Assembly (NCBI RefSeq): GCF_029960115.1
Contig: NZ_JASCOZ010000033.1
Location: 1 to 34,461 of the forward strand
DNA: 34,461 bases
Origin: Stenotrophomonas sp. PS02289
GTDB taxonomy: Bacteria > Pseudomonadota > Gammaproteobacteria > Xanthomonadales > Xanthomonadaceae
Direction of reading: 5' to 3'
The position numbers were made by a program, and so were the translations under genes. This document shows positions 17,084-25,076 of the stretch, one piece after another; positions within the stretch are counted from its first letter, which is position 1, and each line of letters opens with the position of its first letter. A model generated the notes under the pieces. That model saw only the letters and a list, made by a program, of their open reading frames with translations. It was not told the origin of the DNA and searched no databases.

Positions 17084-18397
17084 TCATACGTGCTGAGCGC
17101 CGAGATGACGCTGGCGCGCGCGGCGGGTTCCGATCTGCGCGGCCATCACCTTCTCGTCCAGCTTGCCTTCCCACTTGGCGATCACCAGTACCGCAATCGC
17201 GTTGCCGACCAGGTTCACGAAGGTCAGCCCTTCGGCCAGAATGCGATGAATGCCCAGGATCAGTGCGATGCTGGCCACCGGAATCGTGCCCGTCGTGCCC
17301 AGCGTGGCCGCCAGCACCACAAAGGCGGCACCGGCCACGCCGGCCGCGCCTTTGGACGTGAGCAGCAGCACCGCGATGAGCCCCAGCTGATGCCACACGG
17401 TCAGCTCGGTGTTGGTCGCCTGGGCCAGGAACAGCGCCACCGTGGTCAGATACAGACAAGTACCATCGAGGTTGAACGAATAGCCGGCCGGAATCACGAA
17501 ACCGACCACGCTCTCTTCGCAACCCAGCTTCTTCATCTTCTCGATCAGGCGCGGCAGCACGGTTTCGGTCGAGGTCGTGGCGGCCACGATCACGATCTCA
17601 TCGCGCAGGTAGCCCAGCAGCCGCCACAGGCTGGCACCGGTCCACCAGCACACCGCACCGAGCACGAACACGGTGAAAGCGGCGCAGACCACGAAGAACT
17701 CGATGATCAGCTCGCCCAGAGACAGCAGCGAACCGGCCCCGAACTGGCCCACGGTGAAGGCGATCGCGCCAAAGGCACCGATCGGCGCGAAGTACATGAT
17801 GTAACCGATGATCTTGAACAGGGCACTGGAGGTGCCTTCGATGACCTTCATCACCGGCGCGCCACGCTCGCCCACCGCCGCCAGCGCCACCCCGAACAGC
17901 ACCGCCACAAACAGCACCTGCAGCACGTGGGCTTCAGTGAACGCACTGACCAGCGTATTGGGAATGATCGCCATGACGTAGGACACGATCGACTGGTCAT
18001 GCGCGGTGTGCACATAGCCCTGAATGCTGGCCATGTCGATGGTCGCCGGATCGATGTTCATGCCCGCACCGGGCTTCCACAGATCGACCGCCACCAGGCC
18101 GACGATCAGCGCCAGGATGGTGATCACCTCGAAGTAGATCAGCGACTTCAGTGCCAGCCGACCGACGCTGCGCATATCGCGCATGCCGGCGATACCGTGC
18201 ACCACGGTCACGAAGATGATCGGGCCGATCATCATCCGGATCAGCTTGATGAACGCATCGCCGAAGGGCTTCATCGCCGAACCCCAGTCCGGCTGCAGCC
18301 AACCCAGTACCACGCCAATCACGGTGCCGGCCAGCACCTGGAACCATAGCTGGCCAAAGACGCCGAAGCGGCCCTGCCGCTTCTCCACAACAGTCAT
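17084..18397 (-). CDS. dctA: DctA-type dicarboxylate:cation symporter
   Basis: The 437-aa inner-membrane protein belongs to the DAACS/DctA family (C4-dicarboxylate uptake with Na+ or H+). It shows the hydrophobic pattern of the fold, with the serine-rich hairpin TTSTETVLP near residue 274, the SFNLDGTCLYL segment near 309, and the SKGAAGVAGAAFVVLA signature. The start at 18397 is used since GGAGG lies 6 nt upstream. Placement between the tautomerase and porin genes of a PDC-degradation operon suggests it imports a pathway acid such as PDC or oxalomesaconate, rather than serving only succinate or fumarate. The family assignment is sure; the substrate is inferred. Confidence 0.92.
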   Translation of the reverse strand: MTVVEKRQGRFGVFGQLWFQVLAGTVIGVVLGWLQPDWGSAMKPFGDAFIKLIRMMIGPIIFVTVVHGIAGMRDMRSVGRLALKSLIYFEVITILALIVGLVAVDLWKPGAGMNIDPATIDMASIQGYVHTAHDQSIVSYVMAIIPNTLVSAFTEAHVLQVLFVAVLFGVALAAVGERGAPVMKVIEGTSSALFKIIGYIMYFAPIGAFGAIAFTVGQFGAGSLLSLGELIIEFFVVCAAFTVFVLGAVCWWTGASLWRLLGYLRDEIVIVAATTSTETVLPRLIEKMKKLGCEESVVGFVIPAGYSFNLDGTCLYLTTVALFLAQATNTELTVWHQLGLIAVLLLTSKGAAGVAGAAFVVLAATLGTTGTIPVASIALILGIHRILAEGLTFVNLVGNAIAVLVIAKWEGKLDEKVMAAQIGTRRARQRHLGAQHV

Positions 18398-18442
18398 ATC
18401 AACCCTCCCAGGTCGCAAGAATAGTAGTCAGGCGGTGCCCAT

Positions 18443-19498
18443 TCAGTCGAACAGCACGCCGTCAAACAGCTTTCGCGCAGTGCGCAGCACGGCGGCACCC
18501 GCCACCTGCCCCGCCGCATCCCGCGTCAGCACGCAACCGGTGCTGCCGCTGGGGTGTTCAATGTCCAGTTGCAGGGAGGTGCCGCCCGGCACCTCGGCCA
18601 GCGCCTGCGCCGGGGAACCCGGCAGCAGGCAGGCCGTGGCCACGCTGACCGCGCCGAGCACGCCGATCGAGGCGTGGCAGCGGTGCGGAATGAACGAGCG
18701 CACACTGATCGCCCCGCCGTCGCGCGGTGCGGCCACCAGCATCATCTTCGGCACGGACTGCGCGGCGACGTCGCCCAGGTTCATCCGCGGGCCGGCCTGC
18801 AGCCGGATCACCTCCAACCGGGCCTTCAGCGCGTCGTTCGCATCCAGGGTGGCGCGGTCCTCATGGCCACTGACGCCGACATCGGTCGCCCGCAGCACCA
18901 CGCACGGCATGCCGTTGTCGATCAGGGTCACCTCGACGCCCTCAATGACGTCCACGGCATTGCCGCTGGGCAGCAGCGCGCCACAGCTGGACCCGGCGAT
19001 ATCGGCGAAAGTCAGCGGCACCGCGGCGGCCGTGCCCGGCACGCCGTCGATCCGCGCCGCGCCGTCGTACGTCACCTGGCCGCCGGGCGTCTGCACGGTG
19101 GCCGTGGCGATCTTGCCGGTGTTGACCATGAAGATGCGCACCTCGGTCTGCGCGTCGGCGGCCTTCACCAACCCACGCTCGATCGCGAACGGGCCGACAC
19201 CGGCCAGCAGGTTGCCGCAGTTCTGGGCGTCGCTGACCAGCGCTTGGTCGACGAACACCTGCAGGAACAGATAATCCACGTCGGCGTCGTCGCGGGCGGA
19301 CGCGGATACCACCGCCACCTTGGAGGTCAGCGGATCGGCGCCGCCCATGCCGTCGATCTGGCGCGGATCCGGCGAACCGTACGCACGCAGCAGGAAGGTG
19401 TCGCGCGCGGCGGGCTCGGCAGGCAGCTCCGAGGCGAGGAAGTATCCCCCCTTGGAGGTGCCCCCACGCATCCACATCGCGCGAATGCCCTTACTCAT
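18443..19498 (-). CDS. galD: 4-oxalomesaconate tautomerase/isomerase, PrpF family (GalD/LigU type)
   Basis: The 351-aa cytoplasmic enzyme of the PrpF family has a two-domain diaminopimelate-epimerase-like fold. In gallate and protocatechuate pathways GalD interconverts keto and enol oxalomesaconate, and LigU shifts its double bond. MRGGTSKG (10-17) is the family signature; Lys60 (LTSKVAV) and Cys94 (QNCGNLL) have the same 34-residue spacing as the catalytic Lys/Cys reported for LigU. The chosen start at 19498 gives an 8-nt overlap with ligK; an in-frame ATG at 19591 would lie inside ligK. Location between ligK and dctA fixes its pathway. GalD versus LigU chemistry cannot be decided by eye. 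Confidence 0.9.
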   Translation of the reverse strand: MSKGIRAMWMRGGTSKGGYFLASELPAEPAARDTFLLRAYGSPDPRQIDGMGGADPLTSKVAVVSASARDDADVDYLFLQVFVDQALVSDAQNCGNLLAGVGPFAIERGLVKAADAQTEVRIFMVNTGKIATATVQTPGGQVTYDGAARIDGVPGTAAAVPLTFADIAGSSCGALLPSGNAVDVIEGVEVTLIDNGMPCVVLRATDVGVSGHEDRATLDANDALKARLEVIRLQAGPRMNLGDVAAQSVPKMMLVAAPRDGGAISVRSFIPHRCHASIGVLGAVSVATACLLPGSPAQALAEVPGGTSLQLDIEHPSGSTGCVLTRDAAGQVAGAAVLRTARKLFDGVLFD

Positions 19499-20162
19499 AA
19501 CGCAGGCCCTTGGCCGCCAGGCGCTCGCGCATCGCATAGATGTCCAGGCCGAGTTCACCACGCGCCAGCCGCTCACGCTTGTCCGCTTCACGCGCTTCGC
19601 GGGCCTGCGCTTCGGCCGCTACACGCACGGCGTCGATGCGCGGCACGATGCAGACGCCGTCATCGTCGGCAATCACGACGTCGCCGGCGTGCACCACAGC
19701 TCCACCGCAGACCACCGGCACGTTGACCGAGCCCAGCGTCTCCTTGACCGTACCCTGCGCATGGATCGCACGGCTCCACACCGGGAAGCCCATCGCGGTC
19801 AGGTCGCGCACGTCACGTACGCCGGCATCGATCACCAGCCCGCGGCAGCCGCGCACCTGCGCCGACGTCGCCAGCAGGTCACCAAAGTAGCCATCGGTAC
19901 AGTCGCTGGTCGGGGCCACCACCAGAACATCGCCATCACGCAGCTGCTCGATGGCCACGTGCATCATCCAGTTGTCGCCGGGCGGCACCGAGACGGTGAT
20001 GGCACTGCCGGCAATTCGCGCGCCGGCATAGATCGGACGAAGCCGTGCATGCAGCAGCCCGCTACGGCCCTGCGCTTCGTGCGCGGTCGCCACGCCGACC
20101 TGGGCGAGGGTCTGGATCGCGGCCGGGTCGGCGCGCTCGATGTGGGTGATGACGCGGGACAT
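19491..20162 (-). CDS. ligK: 4-carboxy-4-hydroxy-2-oxoadipate aldolase, LigK/GalC type
   Basis: The 223-aa class II aldolase of the HMG/CHA aldolase-RraA fold cleaves 4-carboxy-4-hydroxy-2-oxoadipate to pyruvate and oxaloacetate. Key segments are [11 protein letters not shown] (88-98), the Arg116-Asp117 pair in IDAGVRD, and the C-terminal [10 protein letters not shown] region. An oxaloacetate decarboxylase side activity is usual in this family. It is the first gene of the six-gene operon, starting at 20162 (AAGGA upstream), about 100 bp from the divergent LysR gene. RraA itself is shorter and lacks the C-terminal extension, so the aldolase is the better call. Confidence 0.92.
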   Translation of the reverse strand: MSRVITHIERADPAAIQTLAQVGVATAHEAQGRSGLLHARLRPIYAGARIAGSAITVSVPPGDNWMMHVAIEQLRDGDVLVVAPTSDCTDGYFGDLLATSAQVRGCRGLVIDAGVRDVRDLTAMGFPVWSRAIHAQGTVKETLGSVNVPVVCGGAVVHAGDVVIADDDGVCIVPRIDAVRVAAEAQAREAREADKRERLARGELGLDIYAMRERLAAKGLRYE

Positions 20163-20262
20163 CCATCCATCCTTCGTTGATGATGGCGCAGTCTTGTCCG
20201 CAGTCCCCAACACCTCAAGATCGATTTGCGAACGACCCATTCAATATGGTTATAGTTCTGTC
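20163..20262. promoter_or_regulatory. Divergent promoter region between ligK operon and tandem-HTH lysR
   Basis: This 100-bp gap must hold the promoters of both units. A dyad CCAT-N5-ATGG (20237-20249) and GTTC-N6-GAAC overlapping the lysR start are the visible symmetric candidates for operators. TTGCGA (20226) with TATAGT (20251) could be a plus-strand promoter but would leave almost no leader. None is convincing alone. Confidence 0.4.
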
Positions 20263-21519
20263 ATGAACAGCGTGCCGGAATTGAACCTCAAGCACCTGCA
20301 CGCGCTGGTCGCCGTGCACACCCACGGCGGCATCAGCGCTGCCGCACCCCACATCAATCTTTCCCAGCCCGCACTCACCCAGGCGGTTGCCCGACTGGAA
20401 CGGCAGCTGGACACCGCCCTGTTCGACCGCCAGCCTGGCGGCATGGCGGCCACCGAAGCCACCACGTTGCTGGTGCCACGCATTGCACGCGCCTTGGGCT
20501 ATCTGGCCCAGGGCGTGCGCCTCGCCCGCCGCGCCGCACGTCTTCCCGCCCTGCCCGCCATCGAGCGCCGGCTTACCCTCAGTCAGCTGCGCGCCCTCAC
20601 CGCCGTGGACACTGCCGGCAGTTACACCCTGGCCGCTGCGCGCGCCGGGCTCTCGCAACCGGCGATGCACCGCGCCGTGCGCGAGCTGGAAGCGGTGATC
20701 GAAGTCCCGCTCCTGCAGCGCCGCGGCAAGACCCTGCAGCCCACGCCCGCCGCCAACCGCCTGCTACGCCAGGTGCGGCTGGCCCTGGCCGAGCTCAACG
20801 CCGGCCTGGACGAACTGCACGCGTTGCGCGACCAGCACGGCGGCCGGCTCGCCATCGGGGTCATGCCCCTGGCCCGTGCCATCCTGCTGCCGCAGGCCCT
20901 CGCCCGCTTCGCACGCGCGTGGCCCGGTGCCACCGTCAATGTCGTCGAGGGGCCGTTCTCCGAGGTGCTTGCCGACCTGCGCGAAGGCAGCCTGGATCTG
21001 CTCGTCGGTGCCATGCGCGACCTCAGCGCGGTGCGCGACGTGGTGCAGGAAGGGCTGTTCGACGACGACCCGGTCATCGTCGGCCGCGCCGGGCATCCGC
21101 TTGCCGGCCGGAAGACCCTCACGTTCGACCATCTGCTCCGCTATCCCTGGGTCATTCCCGCGACCGGTGCCCCGGTCCGCGCCCGCTGGGAACGCATGTT
21201 CCGCGACAATGGCCATGCACCGCCCGTGCTGCGGATCGAATGTGGTTCGCTGGTGATCACCCGCGGCCTGCTGCTGGAAGACGACTGGCTCACGCTCATG
21301 TCGCGTGACCAGTTCCTGTTCGAGCGCCGTGCTGGCCTGCTGGTCGAGCTGGGCCTGGCTGGCGAAGCCCTTCGTCGCCGCATCGGCCTGACCACCCGTG
21401 CCGACTGGCACCCCACCCGCGCGCAACAAGGCTTCGTGCAGATCTTCCGCGACGTCTGCGCCGAGCGCAGCGACGATGGCCCGACCGAGTGGCCGTTCCG
21501 CTATCCCGACACGCGGTGA
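20263..21519 (+). CDS. LysR-type transcriptional regulator with two N-terminal HTH domains
   Basis: At 418 aa it is about 110 residues longer than a normal LysR regulator. Residues 8-67 form a LysR winged HTH (ISAAAPHINLSQPALTQAVARLE), and residues 104-163 form a second one (YTLAAARAGLSQPAMHRAVRELE). The usual effector-binding domain follows (about 185-395). Both HTH units are complete, with the SQPA recognition-helix start, so this looks like a stable tandem arrangement and not a frameshift. The ATG at 20263 is chosen because earlier in-frame codons lie within the divergent promoter. Transcribed away from ligK, it most likely controls the PDC/oxalomesaconate operon in response to a pathway intermediate. 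Confidence 0.9.
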   Translation: MNSVPELNLKHLHALVAVHTHGGISAAAPHINLSQPALTQAVARLERQLDTALFDRQPGGMAATEATTLLVPRIARALGYLAQGVRLARRAARLPALPAIERRLTLSQLRALTAVDTAGSYTLAAARAGLSQPAMHRAVRELEAVIEVPLLQRRGKTLQPTPAANRLLRQVRLALAELNAGLDELHALRDQHGGRLAIGVMPLARAILLPQALARFARAWPGATVNVVEGPFSEVLADLREGSLDLLVGAMRDLSAVRDVVQEGLFDDDPVIVGRAGHPLAGRKTLTFDHLLRYPWVIPATGAPVRARWERMFRDNGHAPPVLRIECGSLVITRGLLLEDDWLTLMSRDQFLFERRAGLLVELGLAGEALRRRIGLTTRADWHPTRAQQGFVQIFRDVCAERSDDGPTEWPFRYPDTR

Positions 21520-21553
21520 CGCGGTTCGTGCGTCGCACTCTTTGCCATCGCAG

Positions 21554-21590
21554 AAAACAAAAACCCCCGGCTTTCACCGGGGTTCTTGTT
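21554..21590. terminator. Bidirectional terminator between lysR and acnB
   Basis: AACCCCGGT (21576-21584, minus strand reading) pairs with ACCCCCGG (21563-21570) around a short loop. An A-run before it and T-rich bases after it give U-tracts on both transcripts (TTTTTGTTTT on the minus strand). It lies between the convergent lysR and acnB genes. Confidence 0.8.
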
Positions 21591-21601
21591 TACATCGGCA
21601 G

Positions 21602-21622
21602 GTCGCCACCGTGGGTGGCGAC
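21602..21622. repeat. Perfect stem-loop just downstream of acnB
   Basis: GTCGCCACC (21602-21610), loop GTG and GGTGGCGAC (21614-21622) form a perfect 9-bp stem 7 nt beyond the acnB stop. With the terminator at 21554-21590 it forms a double 3'-end structure for the acnB transcript. Confidence 0.6.
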
Positions 21623-21628
21623 GTTCCT

Positions 21629-24220
21629 TCAGGCAGCGACCGTCTTGGCCACTTCCTGGTATTCCTCGATCTGGTCGAAGTTCATGTAGCGGTAGATCTC
21701 GCTGCCGCTGGCAGCGATCACGCCCACGTCGGCCATGTACTCTTCCTTGGTCGGGATGCGACCCAGACGCGAGCAGATCGCGGCCAGTTCGGCCGAACCC
21801 AGGTACACGTTGGTATTGCGGCCCAGACGGTTCGGGAAGTTGCGGGTCGAGGTCGACATCGCGGTGGAACCTTCACGGATCTGCGCCTGGTTGCCCATGC
21901 ACAGCGAGCAGCCCGGCATTTCCATGCGCGCGCCGGTCGCACCGAAGGTGCCGTACACGCCTTCCTTGGTCAGCTCGGAGGCGTCCATCTTGGTCGGCGG
22001 AGCCACCCACAGGCGGGTCGGCAGGTCACGCTTGCCTTCCAGCAGCTTGGCCGCGGCACGGAAGTGACCGATGTTGGTCATGCACGAACCGATGAACACT
22101 TCGTCGATCTTGGCACCGGCGACTTCGGACAGGGTCTTCACGTCGTCCGGGTCGTTCGGGCAGGCCACGATCGGCTCGTGGATGTCGGCCAGGTCGATCT
22201 CGATGACGGCGGCGTACTCGGCGTCGGCATCCGGCTCCAGCAGGTTCGGGTTGGCCAGCCACGCTTCCATCTTCTCGATGCGACGCTGCAGCGAACGCGG
22301 ATCCTGGTAACCCTCGGCAATCATCCACTTCAGCAGGGTGATGTTGCTGGTCAGGTACTCGATGATCGGTTCCTTGTTCAGGCGCACCGAGCAACCGGCG
22401 GCCGAACGCTCGGCCGAGGCGTCGGACAGTTCGAACGCCTGTTCGACCTTCAGCTCCGGCAGACCTTCGATTTCCAGGATGCGACCGGAGAAGATGTTCT
22501 TCTTGCCGGCCTTGGCCACGGTCAGCAGACCGGCCTTGATCGCGTACAGCGGAATCGCGTTGACCAGGTCACGCAGGGTCACGCCCGGCTGCATCTGGCC
22601 CTTGAAACGCACCAGCACCGATTCCGGCATGTCCAGCGGCATCACGCCGGTAGCCGCCGCAAAGGCGACCAGGCCCGAGCCGGCCGGGAACGAAATGCCC
22701 ACCGGGAAACGGGTGTGCGAGTCGCCACCGGTGCCGACGGTGTCGGGCAGCAGCATGCGGTTGAGCCAGCTGTGGATCACGCCGTCGCCCGGACGCAGCG
22801 AGACGCCGCCACGGGTCGAGATGAACTCCGGCAGGGTGTGGTGGGTCTTGACGTCCACCGGCTTCGGGTACGCAGCGGTGTGGCAGAACGACTGCATCAC
22901 CAGGTCGGCCGAGAAGCCCAGGCAGGCCAGGTCCTTCAGTTCGTCACGGGTCATCGGACCGGTGGTGTCCTGCGAGCCCACCGAGGTCATCTTCGGTTCG
23001 CAGTAGGTGCCCGGGCGCATGCCCTGGCCTTCCGGCAGACCGCAGGCGCGGCCGACCATCTTCTGTGCCAGCGAGAAGCCCTTGCCGGTATCGACCGGCT
23101 GCACCGGCAGGCGGAACAGATCGGTCGGAGCCAGGCCCAGCGCTTCACGCGCCTTGCCGGTCAGGCCACGGCCCACGATCAGCGGAATGCGGCCACCGGC
23201 GCGCACTTCGTCGAACAGCACTTCGGACTTCACTTCGAACTCGGCGATCACTTCGCCGTTCTTCAGCGCCTTGCCCTCGTACGGACGCAGCTCGACCACG
23301 TCGCCGTGGTTCATCTGCGAAACGTCCAGTTCGATCGGCAGTGCACCGGCGTCTTCCATGGTGTTGTAGAAGATCGGCGCGATCTTGCCACCCAGGCAGA
23401 CGCCACCGGCACGCTTGTTCGGGATGTACGGAATGTCATCGCCGGTCCACCACAGCACACTGTTGGTTGCCGACTTGCGCGAGGAACCGGTGCCGACCAC
23501 GTCGCCCACGTAGGCGACCAGGTGACCCTTGTCCTTCAGCGACAGGATCTGCTGGATCGGGCCGCGCTTGCCGTCTTCTTCCGGGGTGAACGGCGCATCG
23601 TCGCGCTTGTTCTTCAGCATCGCCAAGGCGTGCATCGGAATGTCCGGGCGGGTGGTGGCGTCCGGAGCCGGCGACAGGTCGTCGGTGTTGGTTTCGCCCG
23701 GCACCTTGAACACGGTGATGGTCATGCTCTGCGGCACTTCCGGCTTGCTGGTGAACCACTCGGCATCCGCCCAGCTCTGCAGCACGGCCTGGGCATTGGC
23801 GTTGCCGGCCTTGGCCTTGTCCTGCACGTCGTGGAAGGCGTCGAACACCAGCAGGGTGTTCTTCAGGCCGTCGGCGGCAATGGTGCCCACGGCGGCATCG
23901 TCCAGCAGCTGGACCAGCGGGGCCACGTTGTAGCCGCCCAGCATGGTGCCCAGCAGTTCGGTGGCGCGCTCACGGCTGATCAGCGCGTTCTGCTCGCTGC
24001 CCAGCGCGAGGGCGGCCAGGTACGAGGCCTTGACCTTGGCGGCGTCGTCGACGCCGGCCGGCACGCGGTGGGTCAGCAGGTCGAGCAGGAACTCGGCCTC
24101 GCCCGCCGGCGGGTTCTTCAGCAGTTCAATGACGTCGGCCGTCTGCTGGGCGGTCAGCGGCAGCGGCGGGATGCCAAGCGCGGCGCGCTCGGCTACGTGG
24201 TGGCGATAGGCTTCCAACAT
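21629..24220 (-). CDS. acnB: Aconitate hydratase B (bifunctional aconitase/2-methylisocitrate dehydratase)
   Basis: The 863-aa enzyme interconverts citrate and isocitrate in the TCA cycle and, in many bacteria, also handles 2-methylisocitrate. It has the AcnB order: an N-terminal HEAT-like helical domain (about 1-160), the swivel domain with [15 protein letters not shown], then the catalytic domains. The [4Fe-4S] cysteines are Cys713 in GSCMTN and Cys771 and Cys774 in PGCSLCMGN, near those of E. coli AcnB. The start at 24220 has GGGAG 5 nt upstream. It lies 54 nt downstream of vapC on the same strand, so read-through from the toxin-antitoxin operon is possible. Confidence 0.97.
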   Translation of the reverse strand: MLEAYRHHVAERAALGIPPLPLTAQQTADVIELLKNPPAGEAEFLLDLLTHRVPAGVDDAAKVKASYLAALALGSEQNALISRERATELLGTMLGGYNVAPLVQLLDDAAVGTIAADGLKNTLLVFDAFHDVQDKAKAGNANAQAVLQSWADAEWFTSKPEVPQSMTITVFKVPGETNTDDLSPAPDATTRPDIPMHALAMLKNKRDDAPFTPEEDGKRGPIQQILSLKDKGHLVAYVGDVVGTGSSRKSATNSVLWWTGDDIPYIPNKRAGGVCLGGKIAPIFYNTMEDAGALPIELDVSQMNHGDVVELRPYEGKALKNGEVIAEFEVKSEVLFDEVRAGGRIPLIVGRGLTGKAREALGLAPTDLFRLPVQPVDTGKGFSLAQKMVGRACGLPEGQGMRPGTYCEPKMTSVGSQDTTGPMTRDELKDLACLGFSADLVMQSFCHTAAYPKPVDVKTHHTLPEFISTRGGVSLRPGDGVIHSWLNRMLLPDTVGTGGDSHTRFPVGISFPAGSGLVAFAAATGVMPLDMPESVLVRFKGQMQPGVTLRDLVNAIPLYAIKAGLLTVAKAGKKNIFSGRILEIEGLPELKVEQAFELSDASAERSAAGCSVRLNKEPIIEYLTSNITLLKWMIAEGYQDPRSLQRRIEKMEAWLANPNLLEPDADAEYAAVIEIDLADIHEPIVACPNDPDDVKTLSEVAGAKIDEVFIGSCMTNIGHFRAAAKLLEGKRDLPTRLWVAPPTKMDASELTKEGVYGTFGATGARMEMPGCSLCMGNQAQIREGSTAMSTSTRNFPNRLGRNTNVYLGSAELAAICSRLGRIPTKEEYMADVGVIAASGSEIYRYMNFDQIEEYQEVAKTVAA

Positions 24221-24274
24221 GACAACTCCCGGGTAATACGTTGAATGAAACAGTGAAAGGAAAAACGATGGGCC

Positions 24275-24676
24275 TCAGGCGAGCGGCACGATCAGCTTCA
24301 GACCCTTGAAGTAGTCGCGGTAAAACGTGTCGTTCCAGGTGATCAGCCCATCGCACTGCAGCAGTGCGTGCGCGCCCACCATGAAGTCGTCCAGGCTGCG
24401 GCGGGCGGTGCCGCGCTGGCGGTGGCGGCGATGCATCTCGCCGGCGCGGAGCGCCGATTTGGCCTCCAGCGCATTGAAGTGCACGCCCATTTCCTCGAGC
24501 GCTTCCAGAACCTCGGCTCCGCCGCGCAGGCTGGCGCAGACCTCGGCCAGGGTGGCACCACACACCACCACCTTGCCGCTGACCAGGCTCTGGCGCAGGC
24601 AGGCTTCCACGGCATCGGCCTGCGGCCCGTTGCTCAGCAGCTCCACCAGCACCGGTGAATCGACGGCGATCATCAT
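24275..24676 (-). CDS. vapC: VapC-like PIN-domain toxin (ribonuclease)
   Basis: This 133-aa PIN-domain protein has the expected acidic residues Asp6 (AVDSPVLVELL), Glu45 (LAEVCA), Asp96/97 (SLDDFMVGAHA) and Asp116 (TWNDTFY). VapC toxins cleave RNA, often initiator tRNA, and are held inactive by VapB. Two adjacent ATG codons (24676 and 24673) are possible starts. It begins 3 nt after the stop of the AbrB-type antitoxin, the usual antitoxin-toxin order. The active site looks intact. RNase activity and toxicity are inferred from the family. Confidence 0.88.
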   Translation of the reverse strand: MMIAVDSPVLVELLSNGPQADAVEACLRQSLVSGKVVVCGATLAEVCASLRGGAEVLEALEEMGVHFNALEAKSALRAGEMHRRHRQRGTARRSLDDFMVGAHALLQCDGLITWNDTFYRDYFKGLKLIVPLA

Positions 24677-24679
24677 CGA

Positions 24680-24904
24680 TCAGTCCTCGTCGCGCACCGC
24701 GCGTACGGCGGCCTGGGCCGAATCAAAGCCGTCCAGCGCGAATTTTCCGCGCGCGCGTGATATGGCGTCGTCAACGCTCTTGCGCAGGATGATGCGGCTG
24801 CCGTCCAGCTCCACCTTCAGCTGGGTGCCCTTGGTCAGGCCCAACGCATCGCGCACGGCCTTGGGCAGGGTGATCTGACCGCGTTCGGCAACAGTGGCTT
24901 CCAT
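24680..24904 (-). CDS. vapB: AbrB/SpoVT-family antitoxin (VapB-like)
   Basis: The 74-aa protein has an N-terminal AbrB/MazE-type swapped-hairpin DNA-binding domain (MEATVAERGQITLPKAVRDA followed by GLTKGTQLKVE) and a C-terminal tail (about 45-74) that would wrap around the toxin. The ATG at 24904 is chosen over one at 24940 because it gives the typical domain start; the longer form begins within the operator palindrome. In this family antitoxin and toxin together repress their own promoter, matching the palindrome at 24922-24942. It is 3 nt upstream of vapC. Confidence 0.88.
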   Translation of the reverse strand: MEATVAERGQITLPKAVRDALGLTKGTQLKVELDGSRIILRKSVDDAISRARGKFALDGFDSAQAAVRAVRDED

Positions 24905-24921
24905 CGGGTACGCCCTCTTCG

Positions 24922-24942
24922 GTATGTACGAATTATACATAC
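24922..24942 (-). promoter_or_regulatory. vapBC operator palindrome with embedded -10
   Basis: GTATGTA (24922-24928) and TACATAC (24936-24942) are perfect inverted arms around a 7-nt AT-rich spacer. On the minus strand a consensus TATAAT -10 (24932-24937) lies inside it, about 27 nt before the vapB ATG. This is the classic arrangement for toxin-antitoxin autorepression. No good -35 is seen. Confidence 0.75.
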
Positions 24943-25031
24943 TTCTGTGACCATACCGCTACGTCGCCGGCCGCATGTTACCGCCCGATGGGCCGGCGTT
25001 TTCGACCGTTCAGCAAGATCAGTACACGACA

Positions 25032-25055
25032 ACGGGGTGCCCAGGGGCACCCCGT
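25032..25055 (-). terminator. Stem-loop terminator after the porin operon
   Basis: ACGGGGTGCC (25032-25041) pairs perfectly with GGCACCCCGT (25046-25055) around CAGG. It lies about 22 nt past the porin stop on the minus strand and ends the isomerase-ABC-porin operon. The U-tract is poor (TGTCGTGT). Confidence 0.65.
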
Positions 25056-25076
25056 CTCAGTTCAACAGCCAATCGC

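Noticed and set aside
18443..19498. Methylcitrate-cycle prpF
   Set aside because: The gene overlaps ligK and is followed by ligJ and ligI in one operon, so oxalomesaconate is the logical substrate.
19491..20162. RraA, regulator of RNase E
   Set aside because: Same fold, but the protein has the aldolase C-terminal extension and sits in a PDC catabolic operon.
21398..24244. 948-codon plus-strand frame opposite acnB
   Set aside because: Shadow of the well-supported aconitase B gene; product rich in His/Gln/Arg/Gly with no recognisable fold.
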